In this document: positions 24,453 through 33,671 of the stretch, one piece after another
Numbering within the stretch: position 1 is the stretch's first letter
How the letters are laid out: each line of letters opens with the position of its first letter
NCBI GenBank assembly: GCA_040376705.1
Contig: JBEIQE010000015.1
Location: 1 to 54,012 of the forward strand
Source of the DNA: JBEIQE01 sp040376705
Lineage (GTDB): Bacteria; Pseudomonadota; Alphaproteobacteria; UBA2400
DNA: 54,012 nt
Reading direction: 5' to 3'
Made by a program: the position numbers and the translations under genes
Notes under the pieces: model-generated
The model's input: only the letters and a program-made list of their open reading frames with translations
Databases searched by the model: none
Told to the model about the DNA's origin: nothing

Positions 24453-25985
24453 ATGCACAAACATGATAGCGGCTGGGTAAGCGCGGGGCTTGCCGGTATT
24501 TACACAGTAATCCTGCTGCTCATCGCGCTGTGGCGTAATGACGGGCATTTTGTCTATGCGCTTGATGACCCTTACATCCACCTCGATATTGCACGCCAGC
24601 TAGCTCTCACGGGCGTATATGGGCTTAATCCGGGCGAGTATGCAGCCCCCTCATCCTCTATACTCTGGCCGCTATTACTTGTGCCGTTTGCCCAAACACC
24701 AGCCTTTATCTTCGCGCCCTTCATCATCGGGCTGGCAGCCGCCATGGGCAGTGCGCTGGTTATAACGCGCCTGCTGCCCCGCTCGCTTGAGCTGCTCCCG
24801 AAGGTCGGTATTGCCCTGATAGGCATACTCGCACTTAACCTGCCCGCGCTGGCGTTGGTGGGCATGGAGCATGGTGTGCATATTCTGCTCTCGCTCATGG
24901 CAGCACTGGCTTGCTGCAACCTGCTTGAGGGACGCAAACCACCGCACTGGCTCTGGGCGGTTATCATCTTGCATCCACTGCTGCGCTATGAGGGCGTATT
25001 GGTTTCAGCCGCCTGCCTGACGCTGCTGTTCTGGAAGGGCTATCGCCGCGAAGCGGTGCTGGCCGGTTTTGCCATGTGCCTGCCGGTTATTGGTTTTACG
25101 CTGTTTCTGCACCTGCATGGGCTGGGATACTTCCCTGGCTCGACCATTGTAAAAAAACTGCGGCTTGATGCGATTGACGGCAATTTTACCAACTTCTGGG
25201 TTAAGTCCCTTATTGTCGGACTGCTCAGCCCTTCGGGTATTGTCATGATACTGGCGGCATTTTGCGCCCCGCTCATCTGCCTCTTGCGTCTGCGCCATTG
25301 GCGTTCACCTGCATTTGCTACGCTACTGGGTATTACAGGTGTCTTCAGCGGTCATTTACTGCTTGGCCGCCTCTCGACCTTTGAGACCCCGCGTTACGAC
25401 CAATACGCCATAGCCTTTGCTGTACCTCTGGCTTTATGGCTGCTGCGCCCTGTGAATGCCCAGCATAAGCCGCTTAAGGTTGTGACCGCGCTGGCGCTTA
25501 TCTTGCTGGCTCTGCCCGGCCTGATTAGCAGCACGATAGGGGTGCAAAATGCCATTACGGCAATTTACCAGCAGCAGTACCAGATGCAGCGGCTGGTGCA
25601 GCAGTATTGGCACGACAGCGTTGCCGCGAATGACATCGGCCTTGTTGGTCTGGGGACAGATGCTTACGTGCTCGACCTTGTGGGCCTTGCCAATACCCAA
25701 GTACGTCTCGCCCGCACGCGCGCCGAGCCCGACTGGGCCAGCCGTATTGTAGCGGAACACAAAATCAATTTAGTACTGGCTTATGACGACTGGGTAGAAC
25801 CCGAGGTACGCGAAAACTGGATTGAGCTGGGCAAGCTAACCCGCACCACAACATCCAGATTAGGCCCAAGTACGGTGCTGATCATGACCCCGGATAAATC
25901 TCAGGTTGCGAATATGCAGGCCCTGCTCCGCGACTGGGCAGCGGATCTGCCCATCGGTTCAATTTACGAAGAAAGCAAGATTTAA
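24453..25985 (+). CDS. GT-C-like polytopic membrane protein
   Basis: A 510-residue membrane protein with about ten helices. After the first helix comes YALDDPYIHLDIARQLALTGVYGLNPGEYAAPSSS, the DD-x-Y-I ... NPGE layout of GT-C arabinosyl/mannosyltransferase-like proteins (AftB-type and related DUFs). A C-terminal soluble region starts near 385. The substrate is unknown. It begins two bases after bpt, and the stop overlaps the 3' end of the convergent EreA/ChaN-like gene by four bases. It is not obviously a paralogue of the GT39-like gene at 18193. Confidence 0.75.
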   Translation: MHKHDSGWVSAGLAGIYTVILLLIALWRNDGHFVYALDDPYIHLDIARQLALTGVYGLNPGEYAAPSSSILWPLLLVPFAQTPAFIFAPFIIGLAAAMGSALVITRLLPRSLELLPKVGIALIGILALNLPALALVGMEHGVHILLSLMAALACCNLLEGRKPPHWLWAVIILHPLLRYEGVLVSAACLTLLFWKGYRREAVLAGFAMCLPVIGFTLFLHLHGLGYFPGSTIVKKLRLDAIDGNFTNFWVKSLIVGLLSPSGIVMILAAFCAPLICLLRLRHWRSPAFATLLGITGVFSGHLLLGRLSTFETPRYDQYAIAFAVPLALWLLRPVNAQHKPLKVVTALALILLALPGLISSTIGVQNAITAIYQQQYQMQRLVQQYWHDSVAANDIGLVGLGTDAYVLDLVGLANTQVRLARTRAEPDWASRIVAEHKINLVLAYDDWVEPEVRENWIELGKLTRTTTSRLGPSTVLIMTPDKSQVANMQALLRDWAADLPIGSIYEESKI

Positions 25986-27019
25986 GGTGCGCGTGGTGTA
26001 CTGCCGGGACGCTGTTTTGGCGCTGTCGGCCTGGCCTCGGGTTTGCCAGATGCATTATCAAGGCCTGAAGCAGCACTCTTGAGTTTATCGAAATCGATTT
26101 CACCCGGTGTCATTTCGGTTACGGGTTTTTGCTCAAATCGCTCGACCTCGCCTTTATCGATATAGAAACGGCCAAATGGTTTATCGGGATCGGCAGTCAT
26201 ATTCATCTGACTTTTCATTTCGCGCCTGTTCCACCATTCGGTGATGCCCCATGGCTTGCTCTCGTGGATATCAACACGGGCTGTGCGCTTCTCTCCCAGT
26301 ATTTCATCAATACCGTAGCTCGTATCGCCATGACCACTGCCATAGAAGATAACAGCCTTTTCCTTACCCGCCTTGCTCGCGATGAACTCAGCTAGTGGCC
26401 TGTCATTCGTATATATATTTGTTCTGCTGCCATCAGGCATTTTACGAGCGGTTATGTCTTTAAGAAAATCTTCGAAGCTGGCATCGGGGTGGCCATTATG
26501 AACATAATGCTCATACGGCTTACCGCGCAGCTTGGCAATTTCAGCCTGCCGATGGTCGGCACAATGCACCTTCATGCCATTTGCTTTAGCCAGAAGGGCA
26601 ACTTTGGCAAGTTCCTGCCCAAAGCCCTTATCACCGATATCACTGTCTAAGGCGCGTGGATGGCGCTTGTTGAGATCGGCTACAAACTGGTCTTGCGTTG
26701 TCCTGCCTGCAAGCATGCTGTCGAGGCTGGCCTGCATATCGCGCGGTACCTCAAGGAACAGGTGCTTCACCCCCTGCCGCTTGAGTGCAGCAAAGTTATC
26801 CGCCTGCGCGAAGGTCTGCAGGACTGCGCCTTTTCGGTGCGAAGTATCGCCTACAAAGACAAACTGGTTGGCTTTGGCAGCATTGCTGATCAGTTCGGAA
26901 AAAGCTTTCGACATTGCTGCAGGATAACCGGAAATTCTTAATATATTTTGCAGTCCATTGTTATTAAACGATATTTTACGTAACGAAGTATCAACCTGCG
27001 TCTGGTAACTTTGCGGCAT
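25982..27019 (-). CDS. EreA/ChaN-like (TraB superfamily) protein
   Basis: From the ATG at 27019 this gives 345 residues. The core resembles the EreA/ChaN/PrgY superfamily: FVFVGDTSHRKGAVLQTF (family G-D/E-x-x-H), GVKHLFLEVPRDMQ, MKVHCADHRQAEIAKLRG and VIFYGSGHGDTSYG. Members include erythromycin esterases and a haem-iron uptake protein; the function here is unknown. The C-terminal 60 residues are Pro/Lys-rich and disordered. The frame runs on to 27133, where a signal-like LGAMFVMVMASGVSVSIAG appears, but that would overlap the divergent gene by 116 bases. GGGTGAG before 27019 supports the shorter form. Confidence 0.7.
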   Translation of the reverse strand: MPQSYQTQVDTSLRKISFNNNGLQNILRISGYPAAMSKAFSELISNAAKANQFVFVGDTSHRKGAVLQTFAQADNFAALKRQGVKHLFLEVPRDMQASLDSMLAGRTTQDQFVADLNKRHPRALDSDIGDKGFGQELAKVALLAKANGMKVHCADHRQAEIAKLRGKPYEHYVHNGHPDASFEDFLKDITARKMPDGSRTNIYTNDRPLAEFIASKAGKEKAVIFYGSGHGDTSYGIDEILGEKRTARVDIHESKPWGITEWWNRREMKSQMNMTADPDKPFGRFYIDKGEVERFEQKPVTEMTPGEIDFDKLKSAASGLDNASGKPEARPTAPKQRPGSTPRAP

Positions 27020-27548
27020 GTACTCACCCGCAATACTCACCGAAACACCCGAAGCCATAACCATCACGAACATTGCCCCCAAATGGTTGAGGCTGCTGTT
27101 TGCGGGTTTTGCATGTATTCCCATGATCGGCATTTACGAAATGCTCCTGAAACCGCGCTGGAACTGGTCAGCCTTTACACTCGATAATCCGTCAGCGTTT
27201 GCATTTGCAGCTATACCACTCATCATCGGGATCGGGTGCATGAGCATAGTGATCTCTCTTCTGGCTGGTGCCGTCTTCGGACCGGATGTGGTTTTTGTAT
27301 TTGATAAAAAGCGCCGTATGCTGTTTTACACCGAGAGCAAGCGTCCATTCAAGGACGGTTTGAAACTGGAAATTCCGTTCAAAGACCTACCGCCCATCGA
27401 AGTATTTGAAGATAATAGCGGCGATGGCCCAACCCAATGGCAAGTTATGCTCAACCTTGGCTACCACGGGCGCTCACACGTGCTGTATTACTATACAGCC
27501 GAGCAGCCAGCCCGTGATTTACGCGATCGCTTAACCGCGACTACTTGA
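27018..27548 (+). CDS. PH-like membrane protein (176 aa)
   Basis: A 176-residue protein with two membrane helices near residues 25-41 and 60-90, then a beta-rich cytoplasmic part (DVVFVFDKKRRMLFYTESK, LEIPFKDLPPIEVFED, VLYYYTAEQPARDLRDRL) resembling PH-like domains of small bacterial membrane proteins. No function is known. The ATG shares CATG with the start of the divergent EreA/ChaN-like gene, and no good Shine-Dalgarno sequence is seen. It ends eight bases inside the parC 3' end. Confidence 0.7.
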   Translation: MYSPAILTETPEAITITNIAPKWLRLLFAGFACIPMIGIYEMLLKPRWNWSAFTLDNPSAFAFAAIPLIIGIGCMSIVISLLAGAVFGPDVVFVFDKKRRMLFYTESKRPFKDGLKLEIPFKDLPPIEVFEDNSGDGPTQWQVMLNLGYHGRSHVLYYYTAEQPARDLRDRLTATT

Positions 27549-29757
27549 ACCTGTTGCTGCGCGGGAAGCCGTTAGGTGGCAGACGGCCAGCCTGAGCACG
27601 TTCGCCTAGCCATTCCTTCATCTTCGGCTCGTTACGTACACCTGCACCGGTAATCCAGTTCAGCCCCTCCTTCATAGTGAAGGTAGTGACGTCCGAGAGG
27701 CCGCCATCCTTGTACTTCTGCAGAGTAATACCCTTGCCGCGCGCCATCTGCGGCAGCTCGGACAGCGGGAACGCCAACAGCTTGCGGTTTTCGCCAATAA
27801 CCGCCACATGATCGCCGGTGCCGACCTCGCACAAGGCCTTGCCCTCTACGCCGTCATCCACATTCAGCACAACCTTGCCGTTCTTGGTTTGCGCCAGCAC
27901 ATCATCCGACTTCACACGGAAACCACGTCCGTCTGACGAGGCGACAATGTACTCCTTGCCCGGCTCGTACTTCATCAACGCCACCAGATCAGCATCTTCA
28001 GGTAGCTCGATGGTGAGACGCAGCGGATCGCCAAAGCCACGGGCCGAAGGCAGATCGTTGCAGGAGAGCGTATAGAAGCGGCCATTGGTAGCAAAGGCCA
28101 ACAGCTTATCGGTATTCTCGCACTTGATGGCAAAGCGCTCGCGATCGCCCTCTTTGTGCTTCATATCGCTGACATCATCCAGATGGCCCTTGGCCGCGCG
28201 GATGAAGAGCTTCTCAGACAGCAGAACCGTAATCTGCTCGCGCTCAATAAAGGCATCAATCGGCACTTCACCAACTTCAGGCGCGATATCAAACGTAGTA
28301 CGGCGCTTGCCCAGAATGGTCTTGCCACCAAACTTCTCTTTAATGCCTTTGATTTCTTCGTCGATCTTGGCCCACTGCTTGCTCACATCCGCCAGCAGCG
28401 CCTTAAGTTCGCTACGTTCGGCCTTCAGCTCTTTATCTTCCTTGCGGATCTCGAACTCTTCGAGCTTGCGCAGAGCGCGCAGTCGCATGTTGAGAATGGC
28501 TTCGGCCTGCACATCTGTCAGCTCGAACTTCTTCATCAACACCGGCTTGGGCTCATCCTCGGTGCGGATGATCTTGATAACGGCATCGATGTTCAAATAG
28601 GCAATGAGATAGCCAGCCAGAAGCTCGAGGCGCTCATTGATCTTGCCCAAACGGTGCTTGCTACGGCGCTCGAGCACAACCTGGCGGTGGTCAAGCCAGC
28701 CCTGCAACGCCTCGCGCAGACTCATCACGCGCGGGGTATTGCTGGCATCCAGTACGTTCATGTTCAGCGGGAAGCGGGTTTCAAAATCGGTAACGCGGAA
28801 CACGCTTTCCATGAGCACAGCGGGGTCGACATTACGCGACTTGGGCGTCAGCACCACGCGCACGTCTTCGGCGGATTCATCTTCGATGTTATCGAGCATG
28901 GGCAGCTTCTTATTCTGCAGCAACTCGGCCACCTTTTCGATCAAACGCGACTTCTGCACCTGATAAGGAATTTCGGTAATGACGATCTGCCAGGCACCGC
29001 CCTTGAGCTCTTCCTTCTCCCAGCGCGCACGCACACGGAAACCACCCTGGCCGGTCTTATAGGCCTCGATAATATTCTCGCGCGGTTCGACAAGCACACC
29101 ACCGGTGGGGAAGTCGGGACCACTGACAAATCCAACCAGTTTTTCGATCGAGGCATTAGGTGTTGAAATGAGATAACGCAGTGCATCGCACAGCTCACCC
29201 ACATTGTGGGGCGGGATCGAGCAGGCCATACCCACAGCAATACCAGCCGAACCATTGGCCAACAGATTAGGGAATGCCGCTGGCATAACCACCGGCTCGT
29301 TGCCGCTTTCATCGTAGGTCAGGCGGAAGTCGACTGCGTCTTCATCCAGCCCCTGCATCATCAGCTCGGCAATGGCGGTGAGGCGTGCCTCGGTGTAACG
29401 CATGGCGGCGGCGTTATCGCCGTCGATGTTACCAAAGTTGCCCTGCCCGTCGACCAGCGGATAGCGCTGGGCGAAGTCCTGCGCCAAACGCACCATGGCA
29501 TCGTAAACCGACTGGTCACCATGCGGGTGATAACGACCGATAACATCGCCGACTACACGGGCTGACTTACGCGCAGGCTCGTTGGAAACCAGACGCAAAC
29601 CGCGCATCGCGAAGAGGATGCGGCGATGCACCGGCTTGAGGCCATCGCGCACGTCTGGCAGCGAGCGGCCCATGATGGTGGAGAGCGCGTAGGCCAAATA
29701 CCGCTCGGACAGAGCGGCGGCAAAAGGCTTGTCGGAAATCAGGCTCGAATCACTCAT
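27541..29757 (-). CDS. parC: DNA topoisomerase IV subunit A ParC
   Basis: A 738-residue type IIA topoisomerase A subunit that decatenates daughter chromosomes. The breakage-reunion domain has SLPDVRDGLKPVHRRILFAM (about 32), the quinolone-region segment RYHPHGDQSVYDAMVRLAQ (about 74-92), and the catalytic Tyr in AAAMRYTEARLT (about 120). The tower and coiled coil extend to about 480, then a beta-pinwheel C-terminal domain of about 240 residues that lacks the GyrA box (QRRGGKG). These points separate it from GyrA. Quinolone positions carry Asp and Tyr in HPHGDQSVYD. Confidence 0.94.
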   Translation of the reverse strand: MSDSSLISDKPFAAALSERYLAYALSTIMGRSLPDVRDGLKPVHRRILFAMRGLRLVSNEPARKSARVVGDVIGRYHPHGDQSVYDAMVRLAQDFAQRYPLVDGQGNFGNIDGDNAAAMRYTEARLTAIAELMMQGLDEDAVDFRLTYDESGNEPVVMPAAFPNLLANGSAGIAVGMACSIPPHNVGELCDALRYLISTPNASIEKLVGFVSGPDFPTGGVLVEPRENIIEAYKTGQGGFRVRARWEKEELKGGAWQIVITEIPYQVQKSRLIEKVAELLQNKKLPMLDNIEDESAEDVRVVLTPKSRNVDPAVLMESVFRVTDFETRFPLNMNVLDASNTPRVMSLREALQGWLDHRQVVLERRSKHRLGKINERLELLAGYLIAYLNIDAVIKIIRTEDEPKPVLMKKFELTDVQAEAILNMRLRALRKLEEFEIRKEDKELKAERSELKALLADVSKQWAKIDEEIKGIKEKFGGKTILGKRRTTFDIAPEVGEVPIDAFIEREQITVLLSEKLFIRAAKGHLDDVSDMKHKEGDRERFAIKCENTDKLLAFATNGRFYTLSCNDLPSARGFGDPLRLTIELPEDADLVALMKYEPGKEYIVASSDGRGFRVKSDDVLAQTKNGKVVLNVDDGVEGKALCEVGTGDHVAVIGENRKLLAFPLSELPQMARGKGITLQKYKDGGLSDVTTFTMKEGLNWITGAGVRNEPKMKEWLGERAQAGRLPPNGFPRSNRFK

Positions 29758-29863
29758 ACCGTAAAAAACCCCATAAAATGCAGCCTGAGGCTTATATCCT
29801 TAACGCTTTTCAGTCAACAATTAGACCGCTTTACACTGCGGCAACGGCTGCTAGCATGCCTGT

Positions 29864-30673
29864 ATGGCCGCTAATTCATCCGAACCCTGCCTTTATTTTG
29901 TGCGCGCCTGGCGCAACCAGCGGGTGACTGAATGGATTCCGCTTCACAACGTGATTCAGGAACACCGAATCCGCAGCCGTGAGCTGCAGACCGCGACTCA
30001 GGGTCTGCTCTTTAATGAGGTCGCCCCCAGCTACTGGAGCAATAACGGCGTCTATCAGGCAAACATGATGGGGGCTGCCAACAGCAACCCACAGCAGCTT
30101 TATGCGGTTATCAAGCTACCTATCTCGCTGGTGACCAACCTGACCGAGGCACAAGCGCTTGAGGTTGTGCGCCAGATAGAGCCACATGTAACCAAGAACC
30201 TCTCGTGGAGCTCAACCGACCTGCACAGCATTGCGCGCGTCAACCATCTGCCGAAGGATGAGAATGCCGCACGCGGCTTTTACAAAAAAGGCGACGCCTT
30301 CTTCCGTGAGATCAAGCGCCATCAGGCTGCCAACAAACCTGCCGATACGCTGGGCCATAAATATGGACTTGGGGCCAAGCAGGTAGCACAGGCAGCGCCG
30401 GTTACGGTTACGGCTGCAGCACCTGCCCCAGCCAAGCGTGCCACTGCCCCTGCAGCACCGCCGGCAGCCTCACCTGCCCCGCAGCCTGCGGGCCATGTGC
30501 CCAGCCGCAATTTCAACCTGCACCGGCGCTTTGGCCTTAAAGGGACACACCCCGACCCCAACGCCATCAAAGCACTCAAGCGTATCTGGAATGCGCAAAA
30601 GACGAATGCACCAGCTGAGGCAGAGGATGTGCCTCCTGCCCCGCCTGTAGGCGATAAACCCGCCAACGACTAA
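29864..30673 (+). CDS. Hypothetical protein with Ala/Pro-rich linker
   Basis: A 269-residue protein of unknown family. The first 170 residues look folded, with aromatic-rich CLYFVRAWRNQRVTEWIPLHNVIQEHR and YAVIKLPISLVTNLTEAQALEVVRQIEP. A linker of Ala, Pro and Val follows (about 180-220), then a short basic region with FNLHRRFGLKGTHPDPNAIKALKRIW. No signal peptide or membrane helix is visible. It ends four bases into the convergent MreB-like gene. Confidence 0.65.
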   Translation: MAANSSEPCLYFVRAWRNQRVTEWIPLHNVIQEHRIRSRELQTATQGLLFNEVAPSYWSNNGVYQANMMGAANSNPQQLYAVIKLPISLVTNLTEAQALEVVRQIEPHVTKNLSWSSTDLHSIARVNHLPKDENAARGFYKKGDAFFREIKRHQAANKPADTLGHKYGLGAKQVAQAAPVTVTAAAPAPAKRATAPAAPPAASPAPQPAGHVPSRNFNLHRRFGLKGTHPDPNAIKALKRIWNAQKTNAPAEAEDVPPAPPVGDKPAND

Positions 30674-31143
30674 AGCCCGAGCTTTTTAAGCAGCGCTGCG
30701 TCCTGCAGCTGCATTCGCACATATTTGCCTGCCTCATTCGAGACCAGCACTTTGCGCGCGCCTGCAGCCTCGCCCAGCTCGCTGATACCGCGCAGCTCAA
30801 CCGGCGACAGCGGAGATGAAAACTGCGTGAGGCAATGCACAATCATCACCGGTTTGATGAACGCAAAGCCGATGATGTTTTTAACCGCGTAATTAACCAG
30901 CGCGCTGGCCACTTCAAAATCAACAATCGCCGTGCGTTCATCATCGAACGGGCGCACAAGGCGTACGTCCTTGCCCTCACCTTTCAATACAGCTTCGGCC
31001 TCCAGCGCCTGACGGCCTACAGCCATAATTTTGTTATCTGATATGGCGATCACAGCATCCAACGAAAACTCGGCACCGGTTTTCACATTAAGCGCGCTGA
31101 TATGCGTACGATCAAAATTTACATAAAGAAGTGCGCCGAACAT
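30670..31143 (-). CDS. MreB N-terminal half-domain-like protein
   Basis: A 157-residue protein whose whole length aligns by eye with the first 160 residues of MreB: MFG start, a beta hairpin, IMAVGRQALEAEA (MreB AVGxxAKxMLG), RPFDDERTAIVDFEVA (MreB RPMKDGVIADFxVA), KPVMIVHC (PxVLVCVP), and VELRGISELGEAAGARKVLVSNEAG (VERRAIxESAxxAGAREVFLIEEPM). The phosphate-1 loop DLGTANT is replaced by YVNFDRTHISA, and everything after subdomain I, including phosphate-2 and the adenosine motif, is missing. It should not bind ATP in the usual way. The ATG overlaps the recO stop (TAATG), so translation is coupled. A cell-shape or MreB-binding role is inference. Confidence 0.75.
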   Translation of the reverse strand: MFGALLYVNFDRTHISALNVKTGAEFSLDAVIAISDNKIMAVGRQALEAEAVLKGEGKDVRLVRPFDDERTAIVDFEVASALVNYAVKNIIGFAFIKPVMIVHCLTQFSSPLSPVELRGISELGEAAGARKVLVSNEAGKYVRMQLQDAALLKKLGL

Positions 31144-31871
31144 TATGCCTCCACCGCTTCAAACAGGCGGGCGACCATCCGTGCACGCGCAGCAGGCAAG
31201 GGCTGGTGCTGTACTGCGAATACCGAGTGCTCCAGAAAATGCCCCGTGAGCTTGAGCCCTGCCCGCACGGCCTCGATTGAAACTTCGCTCTGGCCATTCA
31301 AAAAGCCGGGCAGCTCGAGCAATTTATCTTTATACGGCTCAGCCGCCTCAGCGCATACAGCGCGGCCAGTGCGCGGGCTGACGTGCGTAAGGCCAGTGGT
31401 AATACCCGTAACAGCGCAGCATGAAAGGTCGATGCCATAACCAAGCTCGCGCAGCAGGCCAAGCTCCCAGCGGATATAGACATACGGCCAGAGCGAGGTT
31501 GAAAGTGTATCAATGAGCGCGACCAGACCTTCGTAAATGGCAGGGTGCGCCTCGCGTTCGGGCAAAGCCGTTTCGGCGACTGCACAGGCGGCAGAGAGGC
31601 CAGAAAGCGCCAATGCATCATCAAGTATACCAGCAGGATAAGCCGCACTCGGCTCGAGCGCGTAATTGCCCAACTGGTCGGCCAGACGTGCGCGCCAGTT
31701 GGCTTCAACCAGCTGGCCAGCCTGCAACCACGCCGCACGGGTGCGCGACTGCCCGCCCTGCACCAACCCAGCGTGACGGCCATATTTAGGCGTAAGCAGA
31801 GTAACGACAGCTGCCGTCTCGCCATGCGGACGGGCCGAAAGCACCAGCGCTTCGTCATGCCACTCAATCAT
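31143..31871 (-). CDS. recO: DNA repair protein RecO
   Basis: A 242-residue RecO, which loads RecA on SSB-coated DNA in gap repair. The OB-fold N-terminus reads MIEWHDEALVLSARPHGETAAVVTLLTPKYGRHAGLVQGG, then a helical domain with LPEREAHPAIYEGL, ELGLLRELGYGIDLSCCAVTG, and SPRTGRAVCAEAA. The last part, HFLEHSVFAVQHQPLPAARARM, is typical of alphaproteobacterial members. It lies 45 bases after a secreted-protein gene rather than straight behind era, so the usual era-recO junction is interrupted. Confidence 0.92.
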   Translation of the reverse strand: MIEWHDEALVLSARPHGETAAVVTLLTPKYGRHAGLVQGGQSRTRAAWLQAGQLVEANWRARLADQLGNYALEPSAAYPAGILDDALALSGLSAACAVAETALPEREAHPAIYEGLVALIDTLSTSLWPYVYIRWELGLLRELGYGIDLSCCAVTGITTGLTHVSPRTGRAVCAEAAEPYKDKLLELPGFLNGQSEVSIEAVRAGLKLTGHFLEHSVFAVQHQPLPAARARMVARLFEAVEA

Positions 31872-31916
31872 GCCTCAGTAGTGCAGGATTTGCGGCTAGC
31901 TGTAAAGCTTTGCGGC

Positions 31917-32651
31917 TTAAACCGGCTGGGCTTTATGAGCACGCGCAGGCATGGGCGTGCCTGCGCTGGCGGCAGCTTCATCCAGCCGGTCTGCGACATC
32001 TTCCATGTGCGCATCGAGAATCTTGTTCACCTGAGTCTCTCCGCCCTTAAGGGGCCGCGCATCGCTGTAGCTGATCGCCGCGATATTGGGTTTACCCGCC
32101 TCATTAAACGGCGCACGGGCAAGGCCCATAACCACAGCACGCTGGAACTCGCCAGCAGCCGACTTGAGGTTCATAAAGGCTTCGGCCATATCGGCATCAT
32201 CCGCTGTACCGCCGATTGAGGCTGCGCCATATTTATAGGCCAGCGCCTGCGCCTTACCCTGGAGCGCCTCAAACGCAGTCATCTGCCCGCTAATAACCGG
32301 ATTTTTAGGCCCTGCAACCGAAACACTGCCGCAATAGCCATCAACCGGCTTGCTATCTTTCGCTGGCGCAATGCCGTTATATGAATATTCAAACGCGGTG
32401 AAGTTAGCCGGCAAGCCACTGACCGGCTGCTTGTTGCGCGCAACCTTGTATGCCGGTACATGCTTGGGCGCGTTATTGGACACATAGGTGCAGTATTCGC
32501 TAAGGAAGATGGCGCGGGCCACCTTGAGCGCGCCTTCGGCCGATGCTTCCTTGTTTAGCTGCGCAACCTCTGCATCGGTAACATCAGGCGCGGCAATCAC
32601 CCCCATGGCAGCGAACATAGCTGTAGCGGCAGCTGCGTTGGATAACTTCAT
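31917..32651 (-). CDS. Exported hypothetical protein (244 aa)
   Basis: A Sec signal MKLSNAAAATAMFAAMGVIAAP precedes a mature part with two cysteines (EYCTYV and DGYCGSV) that may form a disulfide. The helical C-terminal half contains RAVVMGLARAPFNEAGKPNIAAISYSDARPLKGGETQVNKIL. No known family. AGGGGCC lies before the ATG. It sits between era and recO on the same strand. Confidence 0.65.
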   Translation of the reverse strand: MKLSNAAAATAMFAAMGVIAAPDVTDAEVAQLNKEASAEGALKVARAIFLSEYCTYVSNNAPKHVPAYKVARNKQPVSGLPANFTAFEYSYNGIAPAKDSKPVDGYCGSVSVAGPKNPVISGQMTAFEALQGKAQALAYKYGAASIGGTADDADMAEAFMNLKSAAGEFQRAVVMGLARAPFNEAGKPNIAAISYSDARPLKGGETQVNKILDAHMEDVADRLDEAAASAGTPMPARAHKAQPV

Positions 32652-32759
32652 GATGGCCCCTGTCGTTTCCCTGTTAGATGATTACAGGAAAGCTAGGCCA
32701 ATGATTATTGCAGCGCAATACGTTGCGTATAAAAAGACCGGAAATTACCCCAGCATGTA

Positions 32760-33671
32760 TTAACGCTCGAGGTGACCCAGCAGGCCCTGTGCCTTGAGGA
32801 AGTTGATATCCTCAGACCAGTTTTCCTTTACCTTGATATGCAGGGTGAGATGAACTTTGCGTTCAAGCTCGCGGCCCATTTCTTCGCGCGCCTTCTGGCC
32901 GATTTCCTTAATACGTGCCCCGCCTTTGCCTAGTACAATGGCCCGTTGGGTTTCTTTCTGCACATAAACAATCTGGCCAATGGCTACGCTGCCATCACGG
33001 CGCTCTTCCCAGCTTTCAGTTTCAACCGCGGCGGCATACGGCAGCTCTTCCTTGAGCTGCAGGAACACCTGCTCGCGCGTGAGCTCGGACGCCCACAAAC
33101 GCTCGGGCATATCGGTCAGCTGGTCTTCCGGGTACTGCCATTCACCCGCTGGCATTTTGGGCGCCACGAGTTTGAGCAGGTCAGGCACACCGTCAGCGGT
33201 TTTGGCCGAGATCATGAGTACATCGGTAAACAGGTTGGTGGCGGTCAGCTCTTGCGCCAGACCGAGCAGACGCTCTTTGGGAATAGCATCGACCTTGTTG
33301 AGCACCAGAATAGCCTGTTTCTTCTCGGTAGTGAGCCACTTGAGGATGCTACGGGCCTCGGAAGTCATGACGACTTTCTTTGACGCATCGAACATCACCA
33401 TCACGAGGTCGGCACTGCGGGCACCTTCCCATGCGGCTTCGACCATCACACGTTCCATCTTGCGCTTGGGCATGAATACGCCCGGCAGGTCGAGGAATAC
33501 CAGCTGCGTATTCCCTTCCATAGCCACACCGAGCACACGGCTGCGCGTAGTTTGCGGCTTGGGGCTGATGATGGAGAGCTTACTGCCCAGCATCTGGTTC
33601 ATCAGGGTTGACTTACCGGCGTTTGGCGGGCCGAGGAGCGCAATGAAGCCACAACGTTTTGTCTTATCCAT
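32760..33671 (-). CDS. era: GTPase Era
   Basis: A 303-residue GTPase needed for 16S rRNA maturation and 30S assembly. G1 is GPPNAGKST (about 14-22), G2 TTRSRVLGV, G3 DLPGVF, G4 NKVD and G5 SAK. The C-terminal KH domain carries the RNA-binding loop GKGGARIKEIG (about 258). It overlaps the rnc stop by eight bases. Confidence 0.95.
   Translation of the reverse strand: MDKTKRCGFIALLGPPNAGKSTLMNQMLGSKLSIISPKPQTTRSRVLGVAMEGNTQLVFLDLPGVFMPKRKMERVMVEAAWEGARSADLVMVMFDASKKVVMTSEARSILKWLTTEKKQAILVLNKVDAIPKERLLGLAQELTATNLFTDVLMISAKTADGVPDLLKLVAPKMPAGEWQYPEDQLTDMPERLWASELTREQVFLQLKEELPYAAAVETESWEERRDGSVAIGQIVYVQKETQRAIVLGKGGARIKEIGQKAREEMGRELERKVHLTLHIKVKENWSEDINFLKAQGLLGHLER

Noticed and set aside
28156..29166. 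Open frame of 336 codons on the plus strand inside parC
   Set aside because: It is antisense to the well-conserved breakage-reunion domain of parC and has the composition of a complementary-strand shadow. No ribosome site.
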